Origin: Myxococcales bacterium | GTDB taxonomy: Bacteria; Myxococcota_A; Bradymonadia; UBA7976; UBA1532 | NCBI GenBank assembly: GCA_020633465.1 | Contig: JACKDN010000017.1 | Location: 124,001 to 188,000 of the forward strand | Direction of reading: 5' to 3' | DNA length: 64,000 nt | Shown here: positions 34,841-44,077 of the stretch, in pieces | Position numbering within the stretch: position 1 is the first letter of the stretch | Layout of the letters: each line of letters opens with the position of its first letter | Program-made: the position numbers and the translations under genes | Notes under the pieces: generated by a model | The model's input: the letters and a program-made list of their open reading frames with translations, nothing else | Told to the model about the DNA's origin: nothing | Database searches by the model: none

Positions 34841-37309
34841 ATGACCGCCCGCTACGCCGTCCGCATCACCAACCGCCGAAAGGGCGGCGTCCTGCGCTGG
34901 GTGGCGCGGGTGCTGTTCCTGGTGCTGGTGGCGAGCGCCGTGGGCGGGGTGGGGGTGGCGGTGGGCGCCTACGTGCACTTCAGCGAGGGGCTGCCCGATC
35001 CGCCCACCGTCGAGGACTACGCGCCGCCCACGGTCAGCCGGTTCTACGCCGACGACGGCCGCCTCATCGGCGAGTTCACCGTCGAGCGGCGCGAGGTGGT
35101 GCCCCTCGAGCAGATGCCGCGGCACCTGATTCAGGCCTTCCTGGCCGCCGAGGACAAGCGCTTCTTCGAGCACCAGGGCGTGGACGTGCGCGCCACGCTG
35201 CGCGCGCTGCTGGCGAATTACGTGGCCAAGAGCACCGTGCAGGGCGCGTCGACGCTGACGCAGCAGCTGTGCAAGACGCTGGTGGGCAACGAGAAGTCGT
35301 ATCGGCGGAAGGCGCGCGAGGCCATCCTCGCGCGGCGGACCGAGGCGACGCTCGACAAGCTCGAGATCCTCTACCTGTACCTGAACCAGATCTACCTGGG
35401 GCACGGCGCCTACGGCGTGCAGGCGGCGGCGCAGGCGTACTTCGACAAGGACGTGTGGGCGCTCGACCTGGCCGAGGCGGCGATGCTGGCGGGCCTGCCG
35501 CCGCAGCCCGGGCGGCTGAACCCGGTGCTGGATCCGCCGGCCGCGAAGGAGCGGCAGCGCTACGTGCTCGATCGCATGGTCGAGGAGGGCTTCGTCACGC
35601 GCGACGAGGCCGACGCGGCCCTGAACCAGCCGCTGACCGTGCACCGCGCCCGGCCGCAGGTGTTCGACGAGGTGGCGCCCTACTACGCCGAGCACGTCCG
35701 CAAGCACGTGCAGTCGACCTACGGGTACGACGCGCTCAACCGCGAGGGGCTGCGGGTGTTCACGGCGGTGGACGTCGATCTGCAGCGGGCGGGGCGCGAG
35801 GCGCTGCGCGAGGGGCTGCACGATCTGGCCGAGCGGCAGGGCTTCACCGGGCCGGTCGCGCACCTCGATGACGAGGCGGCGCGGGCGGACTTCCTGAAGC
35901 GCGCGGCCGAGCGGTACGCGGGGCCCGAGGCGCTCGAGCCCGAGCGCTACTACCTGGGCCTGGTGAGCGCCGTCGAGAAGGACGAGACGACCGTGCGGGT
36001 GGGGGACGTCGAGGCCTTCCTCCCGCTGCGCGGCGGGATGAGCTGGGCGGCGCCCTACGACGCCGGCGACGACGCCAACAACCGCCGGGTGAGCGACGCG
36101 CGCAAGGTGCTGAAGGCCGGCGACGTGATCGTGGTGCGGCTGAACCGCAGCGAGCAGCTGGCGAAGGCCGAGCGCCCGGCGCTGCAGCTGGCGCAGGAGC
36201 CCGCGGTGCAGGGCGCGCTGGTGTCGATGGATCCGCACACCGGCTACGTGAAGGCCATGGTGGGCGGCTACGACTTCGATCAGAGCGAGTACAACCGCGC
36301 CTTCCAGGGCTGCCGCCAGCCGGGCTCGGTGTTCAAGCCGCTGGTCTACAGCCTGGCGCTGGATCGCGACTACACGCTGGCGACGCCGCTCGACGACGCG
36401 CCCGTCGTGGTCTACGACCAGGGCGCCCAGTACATCTGGAAGCCCAAGAACTACGGCGGCGCCTACAAGGGCACGGTGCTGCTGCGCGACGCGCTCATCA
36501 AGTCGATGAACATCCCGGCGGTGCGGGTGATCCGGCACGTGAAGCCGGACGCCGCCGCCGACTGGGCGCGGACGCTGGGCGTGACGACGCCGATGGACGC
36601 GCACGACTCGCTGGTGCTGGGCAGCTCGTGCGTGCCGCCCTGGGACATGGTGAAGGTGTACGGGCTGTTCGCGCTGCGGGGGCAGCGGCCGCGCGAGGTG
36701 TTCATCAAGCGCGTCGAGGATCGGCGCGGGCGCGTGCTCGAGGATCGCACGCACTTCGCCGACGCCTGGGCCGGCACGCCGGCGCGCCTCGACGCCATGC
36801 TGCGGGTGCTGTTCGAGCCCCGCGAGCAGGTGGTCGACCCGGGCACGGCCTACCTGATGCAGACGGCGCTGCGCGACGTGGTGCAGGCGGGCACGGCGGT
36901 GAAGGCGAAGGCGCTCGACAAGCCCGCCGGCGGCAAGACGGGCACCACCGACGCCTACGACGCCTGGTTCGTCGGCTTCACCGAGTCGCTCGTGACGGCC
37001 GTGTGGGTGGGCAGCGATCTGAACAAGCGCAAGCTGGGGCGAGGCGAGACGGGCGGCAAGGCGGCCTTGCCCGTGTGGCTGGCGTTCATGGGGCGCGCGC
37101 TCGAGGGCCGGCCCCAGGGCGACTTCACCGACGAGCCGCCCGCGGGCATCGAGTTCTACGGCGTCGATCGCGCCACCGGCCTGCTGGCGCCGCCCGGCAA
37201 CGCCGCCTTGAACCTGCCCTTCAAGAGCGGTACAGAGCCCACCGAGATGGCCCCCCGGGCCGGCAGCTTCGACCAGCGCGATCTGGACGTGGTCGAAGGG
37301 AGGTTCTGA
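34841..37309 (+). CDS. mrcA: Penicillin-binding protein 1A (bifunctional)
   Basis: An 822-residue class A PBP with an N-terminal membrane helix (VLFLVLVASAVGGVGVAVGA). The glycosyltransferase domain shows EDKRFFEHQGVD (residue about 104), GASTLTQQL and RRKAREAILA. The transpeptidase has SVFK at 496-499, SMN at 555-557 and KTG at 699-701. It polymerises and crosslinks peptidoglycan on the periplasmic face. Between the two domains lies an insertion (about residues 330-440, EALEPERYYLGLVSAVEKDE) of OB-like character, as in proteobacterial PBP1A. It is followed 4 bp later by tatB. Confidence 0.93.
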   Translation: MTARYAVRITNRRKGGVLRWVARVLFLVLVASAVGGVGVAVGAYVHFSEGLPDPPTVEDYAPPTVSRFYADDGRLIGEFTVERREVVPLEQMPRHLIQAFLAAEDKRFFEHQGVDVRATLRALLANYVAKSTVQGASTLTQQLCKTLVGNEKSYRRKAREAILARRTEATLDKLEILYLYLNQIYLGHGAYGVQAAAQAYFDKDVWALDLAEAAMLAGLPPQPGRLNPVLDPPAAKERQRYVLDRMVEEGFVTRDEADAALNQPLTVHRARPQVFDEVAPYYAEHVRKHVQSTYGYDALNREGLRVFTAVDVDLQRAGREALREGLHDLAERQGFTGPVAHLDDEAARADFLKRAAERYAGPEALEPERYYLGLVSAVEKDETTVRVGDVEAFLPLRGGMSWAAPYDAGDDANNRRVSDARKVLKAGDVIVVRLNRSEQLAKAERPALQLAQEPAVQGALVSMDPHTGYVKAMVGGYDFDQSEYNRAFQGCRQPGSVFKPLVYSLALDRDYTLATPLDDAPVVVYDQGAQYIWKPKNYGGAYKGTVLLRDALIKSMNIPAVRVIRHVKPDAAADWARTLGVTTPMDAHDSLVLGSSCVPPWDMVKVYGLFALRGQRPREVFIKRVEDRRGRVLEDRTHFADAWAGTPARLDAMLRVLFEPREQVVDPGTAYLMQTALRDVVQAGTAVKAKALDKPAGGKTGTTDAYDAWFVGFTESLVTAVWVGSDLNKRKLGRGETGGKAALPVWLAFMGRALEGRPQGDFTDEPPAGIEFYGVDRATGLLAPPGNAALNLPFKSGTEPTEMAPRAGSFDQRDLDVVEGRF

Positions 37310-37313
37310 GGCC

Positions 37314-37856
37314 GTGCTCCCCTTCGGAATCGGGTTCAGCGAGGTCCTGCTCATCGGCATCGTGCTGCTGCTGGTCGTCGGCCCGCACAAGCTGCCCGAC
37401 ATCGCCAAGTCGCTGGGCAAGGGCGTGCGCACGCTGCGCAAGGCCGGGCAGGAGCTGCGCGACGCCCTCGAGGTCGAGGACATCAAGCGGTCGGTCTTCG
37501 ACGAGCCCCCGCGCCCGGCGTGGCGGCCGCCGCCCGAGCCGGTGAAGGACGTCGAGCCCGACGCCAGCGGCACCTACGCCGAGGCCGCCGCGGTCGACGC
37601 CACCGCGGGGGATCCCGACGGCGACGACGTGGCCGCGGGCGAGGCCGCCGTGGCCGCCGCCCGCCGCCCGGCCCCCGCCGCCGGCGCGGTGCCCCGCGGG
37701 GCCGCGCCCCCCGACGACATCGACGATGACGACATCGAGGACGCCGAGGTCGTCGAGGTGACGTCCTCGCGCAAGGCCCCGGCCCCGCAGACCACGGACG
37801 ACGATGAGCAGCCCGCCGAACGCACCCCCGGAAGCAAGCCCGACCCCGTCGCCTGA
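37314..37856 (+). CDS. tatB: Sec-independent translocase subunit TatB (TatA/B family)
   Basis: GTG at 37314 follows GGGAGG. Residues 1-25 are the TatA/B helix with the Glu of GFSEVLLIGIVLLLVVGP and the hinge HKLPDIAKSLGKGVRTLRKA. The amphipathic helix is followed by a long acidic, Ala/Pro-rich tail of about 110 residues. Gly-Phe-Ser-Glu instead of a Gln at the helix start fits TatB rather than TatA. The gene overlaps tatC by 53 bp. No tatA candidate is present in the window. Confidence 0.88.
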   Translation: MLPFGIGFSEVLLIGIVLLLVVGPHKLPDIAKSLGKGVRTLRKAGQELRDALEVEDIKRSVFDEPPRPAWRPPPEPVKDVEPDASGTYAEAAAVDATAGDPDGDDVAAGEAAVAAARRPAPAAGAVPRGAAPPDDIDDDDIEDAEVVEVTSSRKAPAPQTTDDDEQPAERTPGSKPDPVA

Positions 37857-38694
37857 GGACGAGCTCGAGGGCAGCCGCGCGCCCTTCCTGGATCACCTCG
37901 AGGAGCTGCGCTGGCGCCTGTGGAAGGCGTTGGTCGGCGTCATCGCCGCCGGGACGGTGTGCTACCTGTTCCGCGAGGAAATCTTCGGCTTCCTGACCGA
38001 CCCGCTGTTCGCCACGCTCGAGAAGCGGCACTTCGAGGGCGCCATCAAGTTCCGCACGGTGTCGGGCGCCTTCATGTTCCACTTCAAGACCGCCATCCTC
38101 GGCGGCATCTTCTTCGGCATCCCCATCGTGCTGTACCAGGGCTGGCAGTTCGTCGCGCCCGGCCTCTACAAGACCGAGCGCCGGGTGGCGCTGCCCTTCG
38201 TCGCGCTGTCGTCGATCTGCTTCGTCGGCGGCGGCGCCTTCGCGTACTACCTGGTGCTGCCCGAGGCCTTCGACTTCCTGCTCGGCTACGCCATCGACCA
38301 GGGCGGGCGGAAGATGCTGCCCGACATCACGGTCGAGGACTACCTGGGCTTCACCACCAAGCTGCTGCTGGCCTTCGGCATCATCTTCGAGATGCCGGTG
38401 GCCGTCGGCTTCCTGTCGGCGGTGGGCCTCGTCACGCACCACGTGCTGATCAAGTACTGGCGCTTCGCCGTGGTGGGCGCGTTCATCGTCGGCGCGCTGC
38501 TCACGCCGCCCGATTACGTGACGCAGACGATGCTGGCGGTGCCCCTGTGCGGCCTGTACGGCATCAGCATCGGCATCGCCTGGTTCTTCACCAAGCGGCG
38601 GGCCGAGGCGGCGGCCGCGCTGGACGCCGAGTACGCCGACGATCCGAGGGACGACGACGCGCCGCCGCCGGCGGGCGGAGGGGCGCCCGGGTGA
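37804..38694 (+). CDS. tatC: Twin-arginine translocase subunit TatC
   Basis: The start ATG at 37804 overlaps the tatB end. The 296-residue protein has a disordered N-terminus, LDHLEELRWRLWKAL, the typical first cytoplasmic segment and recognition site for twin-arginine signals, then six membrane helices (FFGIPIVLYQGWQFVAPGLY, CFVGGGAFAYYLVLP and others). TatC forms the membrane receptor of the Tat pathway and would export the Tat-type phosphoesterase at 48307-49878. The acidic C-terminus overlaps the next gene by GTGA. Confidence 0.94.
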   Translation: MSSPPNAPPEASPTPSPEDELEGSRAPFLDHLEELRWRLWKALVGVIAAGTVCYLFREEIFGFLTDPLFATLEKRHFEGAIKFRTVSGAFMFHFKTAILGGIFFGIPIVLYQGWQFVAPGLYKTERRVALPFVALSSICFVGGGAFAYYLVLPEAFDFLLGYAIDQGGRKMLPDITVEDYLGFTTKLLLAFGIIFEMPVAVGFLSAVGLVTHHVLIKYWRFAVVGAFIVGALLTPPDYVTQTMLAVPLCGLYGISIGIAWFFTKRRAEAAAALDAEYADDPRDDDAPPPAGGGAPG

Positions 38695-40235
38695 GGCGCA
38701 CGCTCGAGCTGTCGCTGCACCCGGACGACGCCGACGCGGCGGGCGTGCGGCGGGCCGCCGCGGCGGCGCTGGGCGTCGACGTCGAGCGCGTCACCGGCGT
38801 GGTGCCGCTGCACCGCGCCATCGACGCGCGGCGCGGGCGGGTGCGGGTGGACTACCGGGTCGAGGTCGTCGCCGACGCGCCCTTCGCCGCCGAGGGCCCG
38901 CTCGAGGTGCCTCAGCCGGCGCCGCTGAGCGGCGCGCCCGAGGTGGTCGTCGTGGGGGCGGGCCCGGCTGGGCTGTTCTGCGCGTGGCAGCTCGCGAGGC
39001 GCGGGGTGCGGGCGGTGCTGGTCGAGCGCGGCGCCGACGTCCGCGGGCGGCGCCCGGCGCTGGCGCGGCTGAACCGCGAGGGCGTGCTCGATCCCGAGAC
39101 GAACTACTGCTTCGGCGAGGGCGGGGCGGGCACCTTCAGCGACGGCAAGCTGTACACGCGGGCCAAGAAGCGCGGCCCGGTGCAGGACGTGCTGCGACTG
39201 CTGGCGGCGTGCGGCGCGCCCGACCGCATCCTGTACGAGGCACGCCCGCACATCGGCACCAACCGCCTGCCCAAGGTGGTGGTGGCGCTGCGCGAGCGGC
39301 TGAAGGCGGCCGGCGTGGACGTGCGCTTCGGCGCGCGGGTGGACGACCTGATCGTCGAGGGCGGGCGTGTCGCCGGCGTGCGGCTGGCCGACGGCGCCGA
39401 CATCGCGGCGCGCGCGGTGGTGCTGGCCACGGGGCACTCGGCCCGCGACGTGTACCACCTGCTGCACCGCCGCGGGGTGCACCTCGAGGCCAAGCCCTTC
39501 GCGCTCGGCGTGCGCGCCGAGCACCCGCAGCCGCTGATCGATCGCATCCAGTACGGCCCGCTGGGCGGGCACCCGAACCTGGGGGCCGCGCCCTACGCGC
39601 TGAAGCGCACCGCCGGGGACATCGGCGTCTACAGCTTCTGCATGTGCCCGGGCGGCTTCATCGTGGCCGCGGCCACCGCGCCGGACGAGGTGGTGGTCAA
39701 CGGGATGAGCCCGTCGACGCGGGACAGCCGCTACGCCAACTCGGGGGTCGTCGTCACCGTCGACGCGGCGGTCTACGGTGAGGGGCCGCTGGCCGGGCTC
39801 GCGTGGCAGGCCGCGGTCGAGCGCGCGGCCTTCGCGGCGGGCGGCGGGCGCTTCCGCGCGCCGGCGCAGCGCATCACCGACTTCGTCGCCGGCCGCGCCT
39901 CGGCCAGCCTGCCCGACTGCAGCTATCGGCCGGGCCTGGTGTCGGCCGATCTGCGCGCCGTGCTGCCGCCGCGCGTCACCGGGCCCCTCACCGAGGCGCT
40001 GCGCTGGTTCGACCGGGCGCGCATGCGCGGCTACCTGACCGACGAGGCCGTGCTGGTGGGCGTCGAGTCGCGATCCAGCGCGCCGGTGCGCGTGCCGCGC
40101 GGCGCCGATCTGCAGAGCCCCAGCCACCCCGGCCTGTACCCCTGCGGCGAGGGCGCGGGCTACGCCGGGGGCATCGTCAGCGCGGCCCTCGACGGTATGC
40201 GCGTGGCCGAAGCCATCGCCGGAGGTGCCCGATGA
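38691..40235 (+). CDS. COG2509-like FAD-dependent dehydrogenase
   Basis: GTG at 38691 overlaps the tatC stop. The 514-residue protein has a small N-terminal alpha/beta domain (residues 1-80), then the FAD fold EVVVVGAGPAGLFCAWQLARRG, GEGGAGTFSDGKLYTR, and near the end LYPCGEGAGYAGGIVSAALDG, a pattern of uncharacterised FAD-dependent dehydrogenases (COG2509). CSYRPGLVSADLRAVLP is also characteristic. Substrate is not known. It is coupled by ATGA to the following membrane protein. Confidence 0.85.
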   Translation: MRRTLELSLHPDDADAAGVRRAAAAALGVDVERVTGVVPLHRAIDARRGRVRVDYRVEVVADAPFAAEGPLEVPQPAPLSGAPEVVVVGAGPAGLFCAWQLARRGVRAVLVERGADVRGRRPALARLNREGVLDPETNYCFGEGGAGTFSDGKLYTRAKKRGPVQDVLRLLAACGAPDRILYEARPHIGTNRLPKVVVALRERLKAAGVDVRFGARVDDLIVEGGRVAGVRLADGADIAARAVVLATGHSARDVYHLLHRRGVHLEAKPFALGVRAEHPQPLIDRIQYGPLGGHPNLGAAPYALKRTAGDIGVYSFCMCPGGFIVAAATAPDEVVVNGMSPSTRDSRYANSGVVVTVDAAVYGEGPLAGLAWQAAVERAAFAAGGGRFRAPAQRITDFVAGRASASLPDCSYRPGLVSADLRAVLPPRVTGPLTEALRWFDRARMRGYLTDEAVLVGVESRSSAPVRVPRGADLQSPSHPGLYPCGEGAGYAGGIVSAALDGMRVAEAIAGGAR

Positions 40236-40762
40236 GCCCGCCCGAGGACGAGGATCTGATCGCCCCGGCGCGCACGCGCTGGGTGGCGCCCGCGGGCGTC
40301 GCGCTGGTGGTCATCGCGGCGGCCACCTGGCTGCTGTGGACGCCAGCGCCGCCCCCGCTGACCGACTGCGGCACCGTGGCCACCGCGACGCACCCGTTGA
40401 AGCACGACACGTTCTGCACGCTCGGCGGCACCGTGGAGGGCGACAAGGTGCTGTCGATGGGGAAGGGCGTGCCGACGGCCAGCGACGACAAAGGCAAGGC
40501 CGCGGGCGTGCGCCTGTTCGTCAAGCTGGCCGACGCGGACGTGATCGCGATCCTCTCCGCCGACCGCGACGACGTGCTGTCCTGGCGCGCGCGGCACCAG
40601 GACACGCTCGAGGGTTTCGAGGTGACGGGGCCCGGGCGGGTGTTCGACCCGGACACCGAGAAGGGCTACGAGGGCACGGGGCTGGCCGTGCGCAAGCTGT
40701 TCGGGCTCGACCCGAAGACCCCCGTGCGCTTCTACGACACCGCCTGGCGCCCCGAGCAGTGA
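40232..40762 (+). CDS. Membrane-anchored hypothetical protein
   Basis: The start overlaps the dehydrogenase stop (ATGA) behind GGAGG. The 176-residue protein has one hydrophobic segment (VAPAGVALVVIAAATWLLW) and a soluble part with TDCGTVATATHPLKHDTFCTLGG and FVKLADADVIAILSADRDDV that suggest a small beta-barrel. No family recognised. By coupling it may be a partner of the flavoprotein. Confidence 0.65.
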   Translation: MSPPEDEDLIAPARTRWVAPAGVALVVIAAATWLLWTPAPPPLTDCGTVATATHPLKHDTFCTLGGTVEGDKVLSMGKGVPTASDDKGKAAGVRLFVKLADADVIAILSADRDDVLSWRARHQDTLEGFEVTGPGRVFDPDTEKGYEGTGLAVRKLFGLDPKTPVRFYDTAWRPEQ

Positions 40763-40831
40763 GGGCCGCGCCGCGCTGGACCTGCGGCGCCGATTCTGGA
40801 ACGATCCCGCCGACCATCGCGAGGTGAACCG

Positions 40832-41704
40832 ATGAAGATCTTCGAGCCGCACATCCACATGTTCAGCCGCACCACCGACGATTACGAGCGGATGGCGCTG
40901 GCCGGCATCAAGGGCGTGCTCGAGCCCGCCTTCTGGCTGGGCCAGCCGCGCACGACGGTGGGCACCTTCAAGGACTACTTCGACACGCTGCTCGGGTGGG
41001 AGCGCTTCCGCGCCGCGATGTTCGGCATCAAGCACTACTGCACGATGGGCCTGAACCCCAAGGAGGCCAACGATCCGCGGGTGAACGAGGGCGTGCTCGA
41101 GCTGCTCGAGGAGTACGTCAACAAGGAGGGCGTGGTCGGGGTGGGCGAGATCGGCCTCGACGACATGACCGCCACCGAGGAGCGCATGTTCCTCGCGCAG
41201 ATCGAGCTGGCGAAGAAGAACAACCTGCCGATCCTCATCCACACCCCGCACCGCGACAAGCGGCAGGGCGTCGAGCGCATCCTCGACATGGTGGCCGAGT
41301 CGGGCATCCCGCCCGAGCACGTGCTGGTGGATCACAACAACGAGATCACCATCCCCCTGATGAAGGGGCGCGGGCACTGGGCGGGCTTCAGCATCTACCC
41401 GAACACCAAGATGACGCCCGAGCGCATGGTCGAGATCTTCCGCCGCTTCGGGACCGACCAGATGGTGATCAACAGCGCCGCCGACTGGGGTGTGAGCGAT
41501 CCGCTGCTGGTGCCGAAGACCGTGCAGGTGATGCGCAAGAACGGCATGGACGAGGCCGAGATCGAGAAGGTGGTCTGGCGGAACCCGATCACCTTCTTCG
41601 CGCAGTCCGGGCGCATCGGCTTCGAGGACTTCGACGAGGGCGGCGGCATCGACCGCTCGCAGCTGCACGAGGGCAACTCGGTCCTGCGCGGGCAGACGCC
41701 CTGA
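40832..41704 (+). CDS. TatD-family metal-dependent hydrolase, ebo-cluster type
   Basis: A 290-residue TIM-barrel protein with metal ligands FEPHIHM at the start, Glu in VGVGEIGLDD, HTPHRDKR, VDHNNE and a late Asp in NSAADWGVSDP. RTTDDYERMALAGIKGVLEPAFWLG and FGIKHYCTMGLNPKE closely resemble (from memory, not a search) the TatD-like member of ebo gene clusters, which are linked to secondary-metabolite transport in other bacteria. The other ebo genes are absent here. The soluble protein is probably a phosphatase- or nuclease-like hydrolase. Confidence 0.78.
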   Translation: MKIFEPHIHMFSRTTDDYERMALAGIKGVLEPAFWLGQPRTTVGTFKDYFDTLLGWERFRAAMFGIKHYCTMGLNPKEANDPRVNEGVLELLEEYVNKEGVVGVGEIGLDDMTATEERMFLAQIELAKKNNLPILIHTPHRDKRQGVERILDMVAESGIPPEHVLVDHNNEITIPLMKGRGHWAGFSIYPNTKMTPERMVEIFRRFGTDQMVINSAADWGVSDPLLVPKTVQVMRKNGMDEAEIEKVVWRNPITFFAQSGRIGFEDFDEGGGIDRSQLHEGNSVLRGQTP

Positions 41705-41859
41705 CCGGGTGAGCGGCGTCGGTTCGGGAGCGGGTGGGCGTCCACCTTTTCGTCTCGACCGTCCAGTTTCTGGCCACCGGGCTGGCCACCCGCGCGGCGC
41801 GGAGCCGTGCAGATTCCAGGCGGGGCGCGATGGCACGCGCCGTGCGTAGGGAGGCCGCC

Positions 41860-44013
41860 ATGCGAAGCGCACAGTCTCTGCCGAACCTCGCCTTCGGGCT
41901 CGCCGCGCTGGTCCTCGTCGGCTGCGTCGACGTGCCCACCGAGCCCGACACCCCCACCGCCGAGACGCTGCGGTTCGACGCCTTCAAGGGCGACGCGCCG
42001 GCGCCCGCCACCGAGGTCGTGCCCACCGTGCTGGGCGACGTCGACGGCAGCGGGCCGGTGCTCGAGCTGATCGTGACCGACGTGTGGGGGCGCCTGCCCG
42101 ACCGCGAGAGCGTCGTGACCATCAGCCACGAGTACGGCCACAAGGTCGAGCTGACCGGCTACCTCGAGCCGCTGCTGGTGCGGCTCGACCGGCCGGGGCG
42201 CTACACGCTGCACGCGCAGGTGCCCGATCATCTGCCCGAGACGATGCACTTCGAGGTGACCGCCGGCGGCGAGATCCCCGTGCCGGCCGATCAGGTGACG
42301 CACTGGGCCTTCGGCAAGGACCTGCGCACCGTCGAGGGGCGCGACACGGGCATCTACGGCCTCTACATCGGCCTCGAGCACCGCTTCTACGCGGCCAGCG
42401 GGCCGCCCCCCCGGCGCGGCAACAGCATCGAGCTGTTCCACGACGGCGCGACGGCCTTCGGCGCGATGGCCGACGATCTCGACCAGGCCCGGGAGCGCGT
42501 CCACCTGTCGTTCTGGCTGATGAAGGCCCTGTTCGAGCTGCGGCGCAGCGACGACCTGAGCCTGAGCGCCGACGCGCGCCGGGCGAACACCATCATCGAG
42601 ACGCTGCGCCGCCTGCCGGGCGTGAAGCGCGTGCTGCTCAACGAGTTCTGGGGCCGCAGCGACACGATCAACGACGTCGGCGTGCTCGACGACGAGATCC
42701 AGAAGCACGCCGAGGACGCGGGCGACGACATCGAGGTGGTGCTGCAGGCCAACGAGACCGAGGTGCCGTACTACGACACCATCCCGGTCACCGACGGTGA
42801 GTGGTCGTACGTCGAGCGCCTGCTGAACGTGTACCCCGAGTGGGCGGATCGCACCTTCCTCAACGAAGAGACCATCACGCCTTCGGTCTACGACCGCGAG
42901 CTGAAGTGGACCGACCTGCAGGTGGGCAGCTGGCACCAGAAGTTCGTCACCGTGGACGGCCGCGTCGGCTTCCTCGGCGGCATGAACATGAACTGGGCCG
43001 ACTGGGATCGCCCCGAGCACGACGTGCACGATCCGCTGCGCGCGCCCTTCGAGCTGTCGTCGGCGGATCGGCGGGACATCGCTGCGCTGAAGGAGCCGGC
43101 GCCGATCAACCCGCGCAAGGACTACATGGCGCGCATCGAGGGGCCGCTGGTGGACGACGTCGAGGCGCTGTTCCAGAAGCGGTGGGACCTGGCGATCATG
43201 CGCAACCACCACTACGCGCAGAACGTGACGCCCTTCGATCGCGATCCGCCCCTCGACCTGCGGGGCGACGTGCCCGGCGTCGAGGCGCAGCTGACGGTGA
43301 CGACGCCGATGCCCTTCTGGGAGCACAGCATCCTCGAGAGCATGCGGCGGGCGATCGAGAGCGCCGAGGACTTCATCTACATCGAAGACCAGTACTTCCG
43401 GATGCCCATCCTGAACACGGTCATCGAGCGGCGGATGCGCGAGGTGCCCGACCTCAAGCTGATCGTGATCACCAAGCCGGTGGGCTATTGGGATCCGGGC
43501 CGCAAGTGGACGGCGCTGGCCAACACGCAGTTCGTGAAGAAGTTCCCCGACCGGTATCTGCTGCTGACGCTCACCGCGCACGCGCTGGTGAACGACGGGC
43601 GGGGCAACGTCGAGGCGCGCTTCGCCCCGGTGGACATCCACTCGAAGATGCTGATCGTCGACGACCGCCTGATGTCGGTCGGCTCGTGCAACAAGAACAA
43701 CCGCGGGCTGATCTACGAGGGCGAGGCCAACCTGATGATCCACGATCCCGACTTCGTGCGGGCGCAGCGCCAGCGCATCTTCGGGCGGCTGGTGGGCGAT
43801 CGTCTGTGGGATCGGGTGGTCGACCCCGACGAGGCCTTCGACGTCTTCACGCAGCTCGCCCTGCGCAACCAGCAGGTGCAGATGTGGTGGGACGACGAGG
43901 ACTTCGAGGTGCCGGCCAACCGGGTGACGCCCGAGCGCGTGCCCGAGGGCCTGATCTTCCCGCTCGAGGTGCCGGACAGCTGGTGGTTCGACGTCGGGCC
44001 CGACTTCTCCTGA
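41860..44013 (+). CDS. Phospholipase D-like lipoprotein
   Basis: The start ATG at 41860 follows AGGGAGG; MRSAQSLPNLAFGLAALVLVGC is a lipoprotein signal peptide. The 717-residue protein has two HKD motifs: HQKFVTVD followed by GRVGFLGGMNMN in the middle, and HSKMLIVDD followed by RLMSVGSCNKNN near residue 610. These make one active site in the PLD fold. An N-terminal beta domain (about 45-165) precedes. Extracellular phosphatidylhydrolase or cardiolipin-synthase-like activity on the outer membrane is the best call; the substrate is unknown. Confidence 0.85.
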   Translation: MRSAQSLPNLAFGLAALVLVGCVDVPTEPDTPTAETLRFDAFKGDAPAPATEVVPTVLGDVDGSGPVLELIVTDVWGRLPDRESVVTISHEYGHKVELTGYLEPLLVRLDRPGRYTLHAQVPDHLPETMHFEVTAGGEIPVPADQVTHWAFGKDLRTVEGRDTGIYGLYIGLEHRFYAASGPPPRRGNSIELFHDGATAFGAMADDLDQARERVHLSFWLMKALFELRRSDDLSLSADARRANTIIETLRRLPGVKRVLLNEFWGRSDTINDVGVLDDEIQKHAEDAGDDIEVVLQANETEVPYYDTIPVTDGEWSYVERLLNVYPEWADRTFLNEETITPSVYDRELKWTDLQVGSWHQKFVTVDGRVGFLGGMNMNWADWDRPEHDVHDPLRAPFELSSADRRDIAALKEPAPINPRKDYMARIEGPLVDDVEALFQKRWDLAIMRNHHYAQNVTPFDRDPPLDLRGDVPGVEAQLTVTTPMPFWEHSILESMRRAIESAEDFIYIEDQYFRMPILNTVIERRMREVPDLKLIVITKPVGYWDPGRKWTALANTQFVKKFPDRYLLLTLTAHALVNDGRGNVEARFAPVDIHSKMLIVDDRLMSVGSCNKNNRGLIYEGEANLMIHDPDFVRAQRQRIFGRLVGDRLWDRVVDPDEAFDVFTQLALRNQQVQMWWDDEDFEVPANRVTPERVPEGLIFPLEVPDSWWFDVGPDFS

Positions 44014-44077
44014 TGGGCGGCCGGCGCGCCCCATGACGGCGCGAGGCTCGGGGCAGGCGTGCTAACCTCGGCCGCCG

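Noticed and set aside
34382..37573. A minus-strand open frame across PBP1A
   Set aside because: The opposite strand has all the PBP1A catalytic motifs in order. The antisense product has no recognisable domain.
41705..41859. Intergenic space checked for a tRNA or small RNA
   Set aside because: No cloverleaf-like or strong stem structure was seen, only a ribosome site for the lipoprotein gene.
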